64,000 bases of DNA from Flavobacterium sp. LC2016-13 (GTDB taxonomy: Bacteria; Bacteroidota; Bacteroidia; Flavobacteriales; Flavobacteriaceae). Below the pieces are notes generated by a model. The model saw only the letters and a list, made by a program, of their open reading frames with translations, was not told the DNA's origin and did not search any database. Shown here one piece after another: positions 8,342-15,805 of this stretch. The stretch covers positions 62,001 to 126,000 of the forward strand of contig NZ_WMDQ01000001.1 of the NCBI RefSeq assembly GCF_009707955.1, read 5' to 3'. How positions within the stretch are numbered: the stretch's first letter is position 1; each line of letters opens with the position of its first letter. The position numbers and the translations under genes are program-made.

Positions 8342-10999
8342 ATGAAATTCCATCACAAAAAATATGGTATAAATAATTGCGTTGCATTCGGATACAAAAT
8401 AAAAACCTTCTTTTTAATTCTGGTTCTATTTTTCGTGTCATTTACCGGATTAAGTCAAAACAATTCTAAAAAAGTACTTACTGCCAATGATTATTCATTA
8501 TGGGCATATCTCAACATTGATAAACTTTCTGAAAATGGAAAATGGGTAAGTTTTAATCTTCATTATCAAAATGGCATAGATACTTTGTTTGTTAAAAACA
8601 ATAAAGGAACAAAGACCTATAGTTTCCCCGGTGCCAGTAAAGGTGAATTTCTCGCAGAGAACTGGTTTTTAATGATGAGCTCAAAGGAAGAGCTGAAAAT
8701 TGTTAACTTACTGACTTCTAAACAGGAAATTATACAAGGAACACTGCGATACGATTTAGGCGCAGACCGCAGAAATGTAATAATCTTGAAGAAAACAAAT
8801 GCCGGAAAAAAACAATTAGAACTAAAAAACGTAGCTAATGGTAAATCTCTTATTACATATAATGTTGACAGTTATTGGTATAATGCACAAGCTGATGCAC
8901 TAGCATACAGCACAAAAGTTGACAATATTACAACAATCGCCCTGCTAAATTTGCGTGATAACATCGTCACTACCATTGCCGGTACAAGTACTGACTTTGC
9001 ATTTTCTGATTTGGTCTGGCAAAAGAACGGAAATTCATTGGCGTTTTTGGAGCGGCCTTTGGATAATAAAGTAAAAACAACGCACACCAATGTCAGATAC
9101 TATACCATAGCAGACCGTAAATTATATACTTTCAATCCGGTAACACAAAATAATTTTCCCGTAGATATGAAAATTATCTCCTCCTCTTTTGCAAATCTTA
9201 GCATTTCTGAGGATGGGAAAAGAATATTTTTTGGTTTACAAAAGCCGCTTACTCCTATTGATACCGCACAAACGCAAATTTGGAACACACAGGATAAGTT
9301 TCTATATACTGCCAAAGTGCAAAATGAAGGTTGGGACAGAATTGCAAAAGTAGCGGTATGGTGGCCCTTAGAGAATAGGTTTAATCGCATTACGGATAAT
9401 GAATTCCCGAAAATGATGTTAAGCGGAGAACAAAAATATGCGTTTCTCTACAATCCACAGCATTATGAACCACAAACAAACCGAGAAGCACCGTTGGATA
9501 TTTATATATTGGATCTGCAAACCGACAAGCGGGAATTATTGCTACAAAATCAATTAGGCGGTGAAACTGGAACTACTGTTTCCATATATGGAAAACAGCT
9601 TGCCTATTTTAAAGACAAAAATTGGTGGGTATATGATATAGAGAGTGGCGTACATAAAAACCTTACCAAAGATCTCGGTGTGTATTTTTCAGATGAAGGA
9701 ACTGACTGGCCCGAAGAAGCAAGTCCTTTCGGAAATCCGGGATGGATACAAGAAAGTAAAACACTTTTTGTATATGACAAGTATGATATCTGGAGTATTG
9801 CGATCGATGGAACAAGTGCACTTCGATTGACCAAAGGACGTGAAAATAAAACAACCTATCGAATAGTTTCCCAATCAAAAGAGCAGTCTAAAAAAATGAA
9901 TTACGACGGTAATTATAAAGGATTATTTGGGACAAACGAAAGGTTACTAATCAAAACCGAAGCAATAGATCATACAGGTTATTGTTTTTGGGATAAGAGA
10001 AACGGTTTACAGCCTTTGCTTGACAAAAATATGCACACCAGTCAATTTATGCCATCATCAAAGAATGGCAGTTATGTTTACAGGGAAGAAAATTATGATT
10101 TACCGCCCAGATTAATCATTAAAGAAAATTCCAATTCAAAAGAAAAAATACTTTTTCAAAGCAATCCACAGCATTTCAAATACCATTGGGGACATTCCAA
10201 ACTGATCAGCTACGCTAATTCCAAAGGCACCGCTTTAAATGGTGTTCTATTCTTTCCTGCCAATTATCGCACTGATACAAAATATCCTATGGTTGTACAT
10301 GTATACGAAAGGCAGTCTAAGGAATTATACAAATATGTAAATCCGTCGCTGAACAACCCCACAGGATTTAATATTACAAATTTTACTTCAAACGGATACT
10401 TTGTTTTTTTACCTGATATTGTTTATGAAATTGGAAATCCGGGGCAATCAGCTGTAGATTGCGTGGTCTCTGCTAGCAAAAAAATCATCGCCAGTGAAGC
10501 TATTGACAGCACCCGCATAGGTATTACAGGTCATTCCTACGGCGGATTTGAAACGGATTTTATCATCACCCAAAGCAATATGTTTGCAGCAGCAGTAGCT
10601 GGTGCAGCAATTAACGATTATGTCAGCAGTTATTTGTGGATCACATGGGGGTTTGAAAAACCTAATTTTTGGCATTATGAATTCGGGCAACTGAGATTAG
10701 GGAAATCTTTATATGAAAATTATCAGGGGTATCTGAGAAATTCTCCTATTTATCATGCTGACAAAGTAAATACGCCGCTGTTATCATGGGCAGGCGAACA
10801 CGATGCACAGGTGCATTATTATCAGACTATTGAATTTCATTTAGCACTCAGGCGTCTTGGTAAAATAAATACCATGTTGCTTTATCCCGGAGAGGATCAT
10901 GTGTTAATGAACAAAAAATATCAAAAAGACCTCACTGAGCGGATACAGGAATGGTTCGACTATTACTTAAAAGGAATTAAAAAACCCGAATGGTTTTAA
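8342..10999 (+). CDS. S9-family (prolyl oligopeptidase-like) serine peptidase
   Basis: The 885-residue protein starts with a signal peptide (FFLILVLFFVSFTGLSQ). A long N-terminal beta-propeller-like region follows, then a C-terminal alpha/beta-hydrolase domain (about 635-885). The nucleophile motif is GITGHSYGGFE, the acid lies near SWAGEHDAQVHYY, and the histidine is in YPGEDHVLM, the order expected for the S9 catalytic triad. It is probably periplasmic and trims peptides taken up by the SusC/D pair, with which it is co-transcribed (1-bp gap). The length fits secreted dipeptidyl-peptidase-like S9 enzymes. The exact specificity cannot be read. Confidence 0.88.
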   Translation: MKFHHKKYGINNCVAFGYKIKTFFLILVLFFVSFTGLSQNNSKKVLTANDYSLWAYLNIDKLSENGKWVSFNLHYQNGIDTLFVKNNKGTKTYSFPGASKGEFLAENWFLMMSSKEELKIVNLLTSKQEIIQGTLRYDLGADRRNVIILKKTNAGKKQLELKNVANGKSLITYNVDSYWYNAQADALAYSTKVDNITTIALLNLRDNIVTTIAGTSTDFAFSDLVWQKNGNSLAFLERPLDNKVKTTHTNVRYYTIADRKLYTFNPVTQNNFPVDMKIISSSFANLSISEDGKRIFFGLQKPLTPIDTAQTQIWNTQDKFLYTAKVQNEGWDRIAKVAVWWPLENRFNRITDNEFPKMMLSGEQKYAFLYNPQHYEPQTNREAPLDIYILDLQTDKRELLLQNQLGGETGTTVSIYGKQLAYFKDKNWWVYDIESGVHKNLTKDLGVYFSDEGTDWPEEASPFGNPGWIQESKTLFVYDKYDIWSIAIDGTSALRLTKGRENKTTYRIVSQSKEQSKKMNYDGNYKGLFGTNERLLIKTEAIDHTGYCFWDKRNGLQPLLDKNMHTSQFMPSSKNGSYVYREENYDLPPRLIIKENSNSKEKILFQSNPQHFKYHWGHSKLISYANSKGTALNGVLFFPANYRTDTKYPMVVHVYERQSKELYKYVNPSLNNPTGFNITNFTSNGYFVFLPDIVYEIGNPGQSAVDCVVSASKKIIASEAIDSTRIGITGHSYGGFETDFIITQSNMFAAAVAGAAINDYVSSYLWITWGFEKPNFWHYEFGQLRLGKSLYENYQGYLRNSPIYHADKVNTPLLSWAGEHDAQVHYYQTIEFHLALRRLGKINTMLLYPGEDHVLMNKKYQKDLTERIQEWFDYYLKGIKKPEWF

Positions 11000-11020
11000 A
11001 AAAACAACCTCTTTAAAAAA

Positions 11021-11048
11021 CAATGCAGTTCCTTTTGGAACTGCATTG
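11021..11048 (-). terminator. Terminator between convergent operons
   Basis: A perfect 12-bp hairpin, CAATGCAGTTCC with its complement, around TTTT. On the minus strand it is followed by TTTTTTAAAG, so it ends the DUF6520/MauE transcript. It may also stop the peptidase operon from the other side. Confidence 0.8.
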
Positions 11049-11069
11049 CCTTTCCTACTAGGAAGATAA

Positions 11070-11354
11070 CTATGGATGGTAGATAGTGCGTACACAATCC
11101 CCAGCTGAATTTTTGCCGAATAATTGAGCACCAGACGGATTTAAATCGACTGTACAAACGACTCCATTGTTAACTGTTGAACATTCGTCATCTTGTTGTT
11201 CACAAGAATTTCCCTGTTCATTCAATTTAAGATAACCTTGAATTGGCGCCGCGGTTTTAGAGCGCTCGGTCATGGCATTGGTTGTAAAAGCTCCTGCTAT
11301 CGCAAGAACGAATACGGCAACAGGTAAAACCTGTTTTGCAAATTTTGTTTTCAT
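11070..11354 (-). CDS. Small secreted cysteine-containing protein, DUF6520-like
   Basis: The 94-residue protein has a clear signal peptide (KQVLPVAVFVLAIAGAFTTNA). The mature part is short and hydrophilic, with four cysteines (NSCEQQDDECSTV, GVVCTV, GDCVRT) that could form two disulfides. Small proteins of this shape, annotated DUF6520, commonly accompany MauE/DoxX-like genes in Flavobacteriia and Sphingobacteriia. Here it follows the MauE-like gene by 25 bp. I infer that the upstream membrane protein helps its disulfide chemistry. It could be a secreted peptide signal, a structural peptide or a substrate of the neighbouring peptidase; none is shown. Confidence 0.7.
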   Translation of the reverse strand: MKTKFAKQVLPVAVFVLAIAGAFTTNAMTERSKTAAPIQGYLKLNEQGNSCEQQDDECSTVNNGVVCTVDLNPSGAQLFGKNSAGDCVRTIYHP

Positions 11355-11379
11355 GATTTAAAATTTAAATGTTAGCGAT

Positions 11380-12960
11380 CTACTCTATTACAGGTTTTCG
11401 ATCTTTTCCCTGAAACTGCAGTTTATCTTTATGCTTGAATTCTATTTTTTTGTTTTGATATGAATTTATAAGTCCCTTGCTTAATTTGTAATGGACTAAA
11501 TATTTGCCAATAAAACCGTAAAAATTATCATCAAGTACAGAAAAGTTCTTGAGCTTTTCATTTTTGATATGGTAGATATAGAAGCTGCCCTTATAAGAAT
11601 TGGTGTTAACATCATAAATGTCAATAACACTGGCTTCTTTCCACATTTCAGCAGGTTCATATTTCCCGGGCAATACGGAATTCACAAACAATAAATTTTT
11701 ACAAACAGCGCTTGCTTTATTGACTATTAAAGGAGGTGCCGCCAGTTTCCGTTCTTTTCTGCTTGTAACCTCAACAACTTTAATCTGGGCTTTACTAATG
11801 GTATCAATTGTTTTTCCACGATAGCTAAGATTAAGCTCATGATCTGCTACAATAAACTCATTACGATACAGGTAAGTGTATACCATTTTCTGAAGCGATT
11901 TGTCATAATGAAGTACGCCATCTACGTCAAAAATTCCATCAATCTGTTTTTGTAATAGATTTGGATTTAAATGTACTTTGGGTTCATTTCCAAAGTGCAG
12001 AGATCCTAAAATGCTTTCACCGTTTGTATTGCTGTTAGAGCGAAATACTAAAGTGAGCGAATCAATAAGCTCATAGTGAGAAAAAGTTGGAGTTCCGTTC
12101 CATTTTATAGCAGCCTTCCAATCTTTAACTAAACCTTTATACACTACAGGAACAGAACCGTCTATGAGATAAAAATCAGGAGGTGAAATTCGAAGCTGAG
12201 TAGACTGGAATTGAAAATCAGTACGATTAAGTTGAATCTTAAATTCACTTACTTTTTGTAAAACTGTATCCAGAGCAATAACTAGAAGAGGGGCTGTTTG
12301 ATTACCTAAATATATTTTGTCGTCCGTCGAGCCTGCAAAATAATAAGAATTAACCTTTAGATCAATTTCATTCAATTTTACGGCACGACCGGGAAAACGA
12401 CGCACAAAATTATTCCGATGGTCTATGATATCTTCCGATAACTTAAACAGCACTCCAACTATACCAAAACTAATCAAAACAGATAGCGCAAAAGCACTGA
12501 CAAGTACGGCAGGTTTTGAAATAAGATGCGGTTTTGACACCATCCCGGCCAGTATCAGTATACCTGCCGCAGCCAGCATTATGAAAACTAAATTAAAAAT
12601 AAGATGCTCCCTCCATCCTAACTTTTCAAGAATTCCTCCACAAGAGCACGGAACAAAAGAACTGTAATTTAAAATTATATAGATATATGCCGTAAACATT
12701 ATCATCATACTAAAGGCGGCAAATAGGCCAATTAATCTGCATCCTTTTAGAACAAGCAGCAAGGAGATAAGCAATTCTAATATTGGCACCAGCCATGCAA
12801 TCGATCCTGCAAAAGCACTTAACAAAGGAGATTGTCCCAACTGTACACGAAAGTTCTCAAAGTCAAGTAATTTACTTACTGCCGCATACACAAATAGCAG
12901 GATATAAAGAAAACAGATTGTTTCAACTATAATTCTTTTATAAGGTTCAGATAATTTCAT
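11380..12960 (-). CDS. MauE/DoxX-like redox-associated membrane protein with C-terminal extracytoplasmic domain
   Basis: The first ~170 residues hold four to five membrane spans (ICFLYILLFVYAAVSKLL, LVPILELLISLLLVL, IFNLVFIMLAAAGILIL, LVSAFALSVLISFGIVG). A CSCGG motif (VPCSCGGILEKLGW) is typical of MauE-type proteins, which act in periplasmic disulfide or redox maturation. Residues ~175-526 form a beta-rich region that may be a propeller-like domain. The gene is followed by the small cysteine-containing protein, which suggests a maturation enzyme and client pair. It is convergent with the SusC/D/S9 operon. The family call is good; the partner role is inference. Confidence 0.78.
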   Translation of the reverse strand: MKLSEPYKRIIVETICFLYILLFVYAAVSKLLDFENFRVQLGQSPLLSAFAGSIAWLVPILELLISLLLVLKGCRLIGLFAAFSMMIMFTAYIYIILNYSSFVPCSCGGILEKLGWREHLIFNLVFIMLAAAGILILAGMVSKPHLISKPAVLVSAFALSVLISFGIVGVLFKLSEDIIDHRNNFVRRFPGRAVKLNEIDLKVNSYYFAGSTDDKIYLGNQTAPLLVIALDTVLQKVSEFKIQLNRTDFQFQSTQLRISPPDFYLIDGSVPVVYKGLVKDWKAAIKWNGTPTFSHYELIDSLTLVFRSNSNTNGESILGSLHFGNEPKVHLNPNLLQKQIDGIFDVDGVLHYDKSLQKMVYTYLYRNEFIVADHELNLSYRGKTIDTISKAQIKVVEVTSRKERKLAAPPLIVNKASAVCKNLLFVNSVLPGKYEPAEMWKEASVIDIYDVNTNSYKGSFYIYHIKNEKLKNFSVLDDNFYGFIGKYLVHYKLSKGLINSYQNKKIEFKHKDKLQFQGKDRKPVIE

Positions 12961-13110
12961 GTTCTTCCCGTTTGAATTACAGATATAATTGACTCAATCA
13001 ATTGGCATCGATAGTACCAGATCCAATCTATTTCCCTCAAATGGGTATCACTATATCTTTGAATTATTAATAAGGCTAAATTACCTCGGTTTACCTTAAG
13101 CATTGTTATC

Positions 13111-13143
13111 AAAAACGATCCAAAATTTACAAAAAACGATCCA
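13111..13143. promoter_or_regulatory. 12-bp direct repeat with 21-bp period, candidate operator
   Basis: AAAAACGATCCA occurs at 13111-13122 and again at 13132-13143, exactly 21 bp apart and thus on the same DNA face. This geometry is typical of AraC-type and LytTR-type activators. It lies about 150 bp upstream of the leftward MauE/DUF6520 operon. The TPR/AraC regulator at 389 is a candidate binder. Confidence 0.5.
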
Positions 13144-13174
13144 TTTTACTGTATACAACACATTAAACAAAAAA

Positions 13175-13198
13175 AATGGCTGGCATCGGCCAACCATT
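13175..13198 (-). terminator. Rho-independent terminator of the response-regulator gene
   Basis: AATGGCTGGC and GCCAACCATT form a 10-bp stem with one mismatch and an ATCG loop. On the minus strand a TTTTTTGTTT tract follows, and the hairpin lies 43 bp past the stop codon of the leftward response regulator. Confidence 0.65.
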
Positions 13199-13240
13199 AA
13201 AGTTTTTAAAATATTAGAATAAAACCTTTTTTAAATGAAA

Positions 13241-13663
13241 CTAAAAAGAAGTTAAAGGAGTTAGACTTTCGCGCCAATACTCGATTAAATTATTGATCAT
13301 TGTTTTGTATTCCAGGAAACTTTCCTGTTTTTTAAAATAGCCCTGAATTTGGCATTCATATGCCTTTAGTACGTTTTCCGGATTCTTTGATGTGGACAAA
13401 AAAATATAAGGCAAGCATTTTTTCCTAATTTCCTCATTGGCAAGAATCTGTTCCCGCAACTCAAAGCCATCGATTTTTGGCATATTAATGTCCGAGATTA
13501 TAATAAAAGGAAGCACTTCAGGATTTGATAAATATGGTATTGCCTGGGTAGGATCAGCAATAAATTTTATCTTATTTGGAAAATCCAGACTGTCAAATAT
13601 GTCCTGAAGGAACATTTTGTCGTCCTCATCATCTTCAATTATTATTATTTCACCATTTTTTCT
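13241..13663 (-). CDS. Single-domain CheY-like response regulator
   Basis: This is a stand-alone receiver domain of about 140 residues with no output domain. The acidic pocket is IIIIEDDEDD, the phosphoacceptor Asp is in IIISDINMP, the switch Ser/Thr in FLSTS, and the conserved Lys in GYFKKQ. I chose the internal Met (MRKNGEIII) at 13663 over the upstream Met at 13684 because the receiver fold starts there. Regulators of this type pass phosphate in multistep relays or act by protein contact. No histidine kinase is near, so its partner is unknown. Confidence 0.85.
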   Translation of the reverse strand, partial: RKNGEIIIIEDDEDDKMFLQDIFDSLDFPNKIKFIADPTQAIPYLSNPEVLPFIIISDINMPKIDGFELREQILANEEIRKKCLPYIFLSTSKNPENVLKAYECQIQGYFKKQESFLEYKTMINNLIEYWRESLTPLTSF

Positions 13664-13791
13664 CATAGATAATAAATGTAACACAATTAATGCCGAAGAG
13701 CCAAAACCTGTAGCCAGTTTTGAATCAATTTTTTACGGAGATTATTATAATTATTTGTAATTTAGAGTGTTGAATAAAAATACCACATCAT

Positions 13792-14121
13792 ATGGAAGCA
13801 CATACTCTTGTTTTATCCACAGCGAAGGTTGCCATACCGGAGATACTCACAATTAATTTTGTCACCAATTTAATTAATCGGGGATTAACCCAGGTGGAGT
13901 ATTTTGGTGTGGAGATCGATAATCATTGTGACGTAGTCAGCGAGGACATGGAAGCAGTAAGCAAAGAAATTACGTATATTGATATGCATTTTGATTCTGA
14001 ACAAAGCATTGCATATGAATCGATGAGCGAAACGGAGGTTGACCAATTTGCGCTAACGCTGTTGAAGGAATGTAATCCGGAGATCAGAGCTGACTTAAAA
14101 GACATTACAATTTATTTATAA
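13792..14121 (+). CDS. Hypothetical protein, 109 residues
   Basis: No family is recognised. The protein is soluble and acidic, without signal peptide or membrane span, with a mixed alpha/beta pattern (LTQVEYFGVEIDNHC, KEITYIDMHFDSEQS). It is followed after 1 bp by a 98-residue helical protein, so the two are very likely co-transcribed and perhaps act together. It is divergent from the response regulator at 13663. Confidence 0.6.
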   Translation: MEAHTLVLSTAKVAIPEILTINFVTNLINRGLTQVEYFGVEIDNHCDVVSEDMEAVSKEITYIDMHFDSEQSIAYESMSETEVDQFALTLLKECNPEIRADLKDITIYL

Positions 14122-14122
14122 G

Positions 14123-14419
14123 ATGGAGAAAGAGAAAATAAAAGAACTTTTTACACAGGAAATTGAAACACTCATTTCTGAAGCGGAGCTGGCAATCGAA
14201 GAAACGGCGAGAGCTGCGCGGCTAAAAGCAAAGTATGAGTTACTGGAGAAATTTGATCTTTTTGTGAAAGCCATAAATGCAAAAATGAATTCTATACTTG
14301 ACAGTAATGGTGTAGATTTTAAAAGTCAGGCCGAACTGGATGCCTTTATGAACTTTATGAGACCGACATTTGATAAAATGTATGAAAAATATACGAATCT
14401 GGGTAAGGATGAAAATTAA
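14123..14419 (+). CDS. Hypothetical helical protein, 98 residues
   Basis: The protein is almost all helix, rich in Glu, Lys and Ala (LISEAELAIEETARAARLKA), with a coiled-coil look. It has no membrane segment or known motif. The start codon lies one base after the stop codon of the preceding 109-residue protein, so translation is probably coupled. Function is unknown; a small scaffold or adaptor is one possibility. Confidence 0.6.
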   Translation: MEKEKIKELFTQEIETLISEAELAIEETARAARLKAKYELLEKFDLFVKAINAKMNSILDSNGVDFKSQAELDAFMNFMRPTFDKMYEKYTNLGKDEN

Positions 14420-14453
14420 AGCATATATTGTATAGAGTAGAACTGATAAAATA

Positions 14454-14873
14454 TCAGCCTGTTTTAAAAAATGATTTCAATAGCTTCCAAAGCTTGCAAA
14501 ACCAAAGATGCATGACGTATTTTTGTCTGCATTCACTAGCTGGAGGATCTATGTAAGTAACATTAATTCTTTCAATATACTGGTCAATTCCACTTGGTCT
14601 GGATCGGATGATTTCTTCCCTTTTCGATTGGAAAATCGCCGTGAATTCCTCCTGCGTTAAAGTAATTCCATGGGCATACATATTGGCTTTCATCGTACTG
14701 CGTATAAAATTCAGTTCATTCTTCTGGCATCTCATTATATGTACGCCGTATTCTTGTTCTGGATCAAAAAAATCACTGGGGCTGTTGTATTGCACAAATT
14801 CCGTTACAGCATTAAGTTCAATGAAAAAACGCGAGTTAAAATCTTCGACTGAAACATTTTTAAATAAGTCCAT
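14454..14873 (-). CDS. Hypothetical protein, 139 residues, next to SRAP gene
   Basis: No family is recognised. The soluble protein has an N-terminal alpha/beta pattern (NSRFFIELNAVTEFVQYN) and a C-terminal amphipathic tail (LWFCKLWKLLKSFFKTG). It lies 9 bp after the SRAP/YedK gene on the same strand and is probably its operon partner. A link to DNA-damage response is inference from position only. Confidence 0.55.
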   Translation of the reverse strand: MDLFKNVSVEDFNSRFFIELNAVTEFVQYNSPSDFFDPEQEYGVHIMRCQKNELNFIRSTMKANMYAHGITLTQEEFTAIFQSKREEIIRSRPSGIDQYIERINVTYIDPPASECRQKYVMHLWFCKLWKLLKSFFKTG

Positions 14874-14882
14874 ACTGAAATT

Positions 14883-15509
14883 TTACAATGAGGGAAATGC
14901 TATTAGGTTCCCTTCATAAGGAAAGGCAAAATCTGTTATTTTTACCGAATGGTCCAGCCAGGCAGATTCATCCTGGCTTTTGAGCATAATTGGCATTCGC
15001 ATCTTATGGTTGTGAATATATCGCATAGTATCATTGGCTTTTGTTGTAACCATGGTGTAGGTTTTTTTGATTTCTTCTGAAACTGGATCGGTCCAATGAG
15101 AATATAATCCTGCGAAGGTGAAAATTTCATCATCTTGCGAGTTGATCTGATATTTGTCTTTGCTCTTTCCTTTTTCATCATTCCAATGCCATTCATAATA
15201 GGCAGATGCTATTATGAGACAGCGGTTGTGCGTTATATTTTTAAAAGATGCTTTTTCGTCGATGGATTCAATCCTCGCATTGAGGGTATTTTTTCTAAAT
15301 TCGATATCTTTTGCCCATGCCGGAAGCAGTCCCCATGTATAGTCCGTTGTAATTAAATGCGGCGATGAATTAAGGATTACAGGGATATTAGGATGGGAAA
15401 ATCCATTTATAAAATCAGATTGAAGATAAGTTTCTTCATTATCCACTTCAGCATTAAAACGTCGTTTTACATTTTCAATAGCTGCTGACTGCTGGGTATA
15501 GTAACACAT
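14883..15509 (-). CDS. SOS response-associated peptidase-like protein (SRAP/YedK/HMCES)
   Basis: The 208-residue protein begins Met-Cys (MCYYTQQ). In SRAP proteins, Cys2 is exposed after Met removal and forms a thiazolidine crosslink with abasic sites in single-stranded DNA. Other family marks are LNARIESI with its Asn, ASAYYEWHW with the catalytic Glu, and the His in HKMRMPIML. It shields abasic sites during replication. Its position one gene away from a DnaE2-like and a Y-family polymerase gene fits a DNA-damage tolerance group, although a small plus-strand gene lies between them. Confidence 0.9.
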   Translation of the reverse strand: MCYYTQQSAAIENVKRRFNAEVDNEETYLQSDFINGFSHPNIPVILNSSPHLITTDYTWGLLPAWAKDIEFRKNTLNARIESIDEKASFKNITHNRCLIIASAYYEWHWNDEKGKSKDKYQINSQDDEIFTFAGLYSHWTDPVSEEIKKTYTMVTTKANDTMRYIHNHKMRMPIMLKSQDESAWLDHSVKITDFAFPYEGNLIAFPSL

Positions 15510-15621
15510 AATTTTTATGTCCGTTAAAGTTTAAAAAATACCTTATTTTAATAATGCTAAACCTTTTAAAGGCCCTTTGCTCAAATGTCCTGTCATAAAT
15601 TTGGCATTAAAATTATTTAAA

Positions 15622-15774
15622 ATGAGCCAGTACCAATTTGACGTAAGGCATATTGAAAGCCTCGTTAGGAAAAATACGGAAAGGAAAAATAATCTACGCC
15701 GGAAAAACAGCAACAGATTGCTAATTTATACGCTGATTTTCACCTTTATATTTTTCGCTTTATATCAAATTTAG
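15622..15774 (+). CDS. Small single-span membrane protein
   Basis: I start this at the ATG at 15622 (MSQYQFDVRHIES), giving 50 residues: a charged N-terminal helix rich in Arg and Lys and one C-terminal membrane span (LLIYTLIFTFIFFALY). An upstream ATG at 15577 is in frame but adds an unconvincing extension. The small membrane protein at 21835-22056 has the same shape. Function is unknown. Confidence 0.45.
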   Translation: MSQYQFDVRHIESLVRKNTERKNNLRRKNSNRLLIYTLIFTFIFFALYQI

Positions 15775-15805
15775 TTCATAATTAGGACTTTACATAAATA
15801 AAAAA

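Noticed and set aside
13054..13061. TATCTTTG promoter-like box on the plus strand
   Set aside because: The next plus-strand gene starts more than 700 bp away and a leftward gene with terminator lies between.
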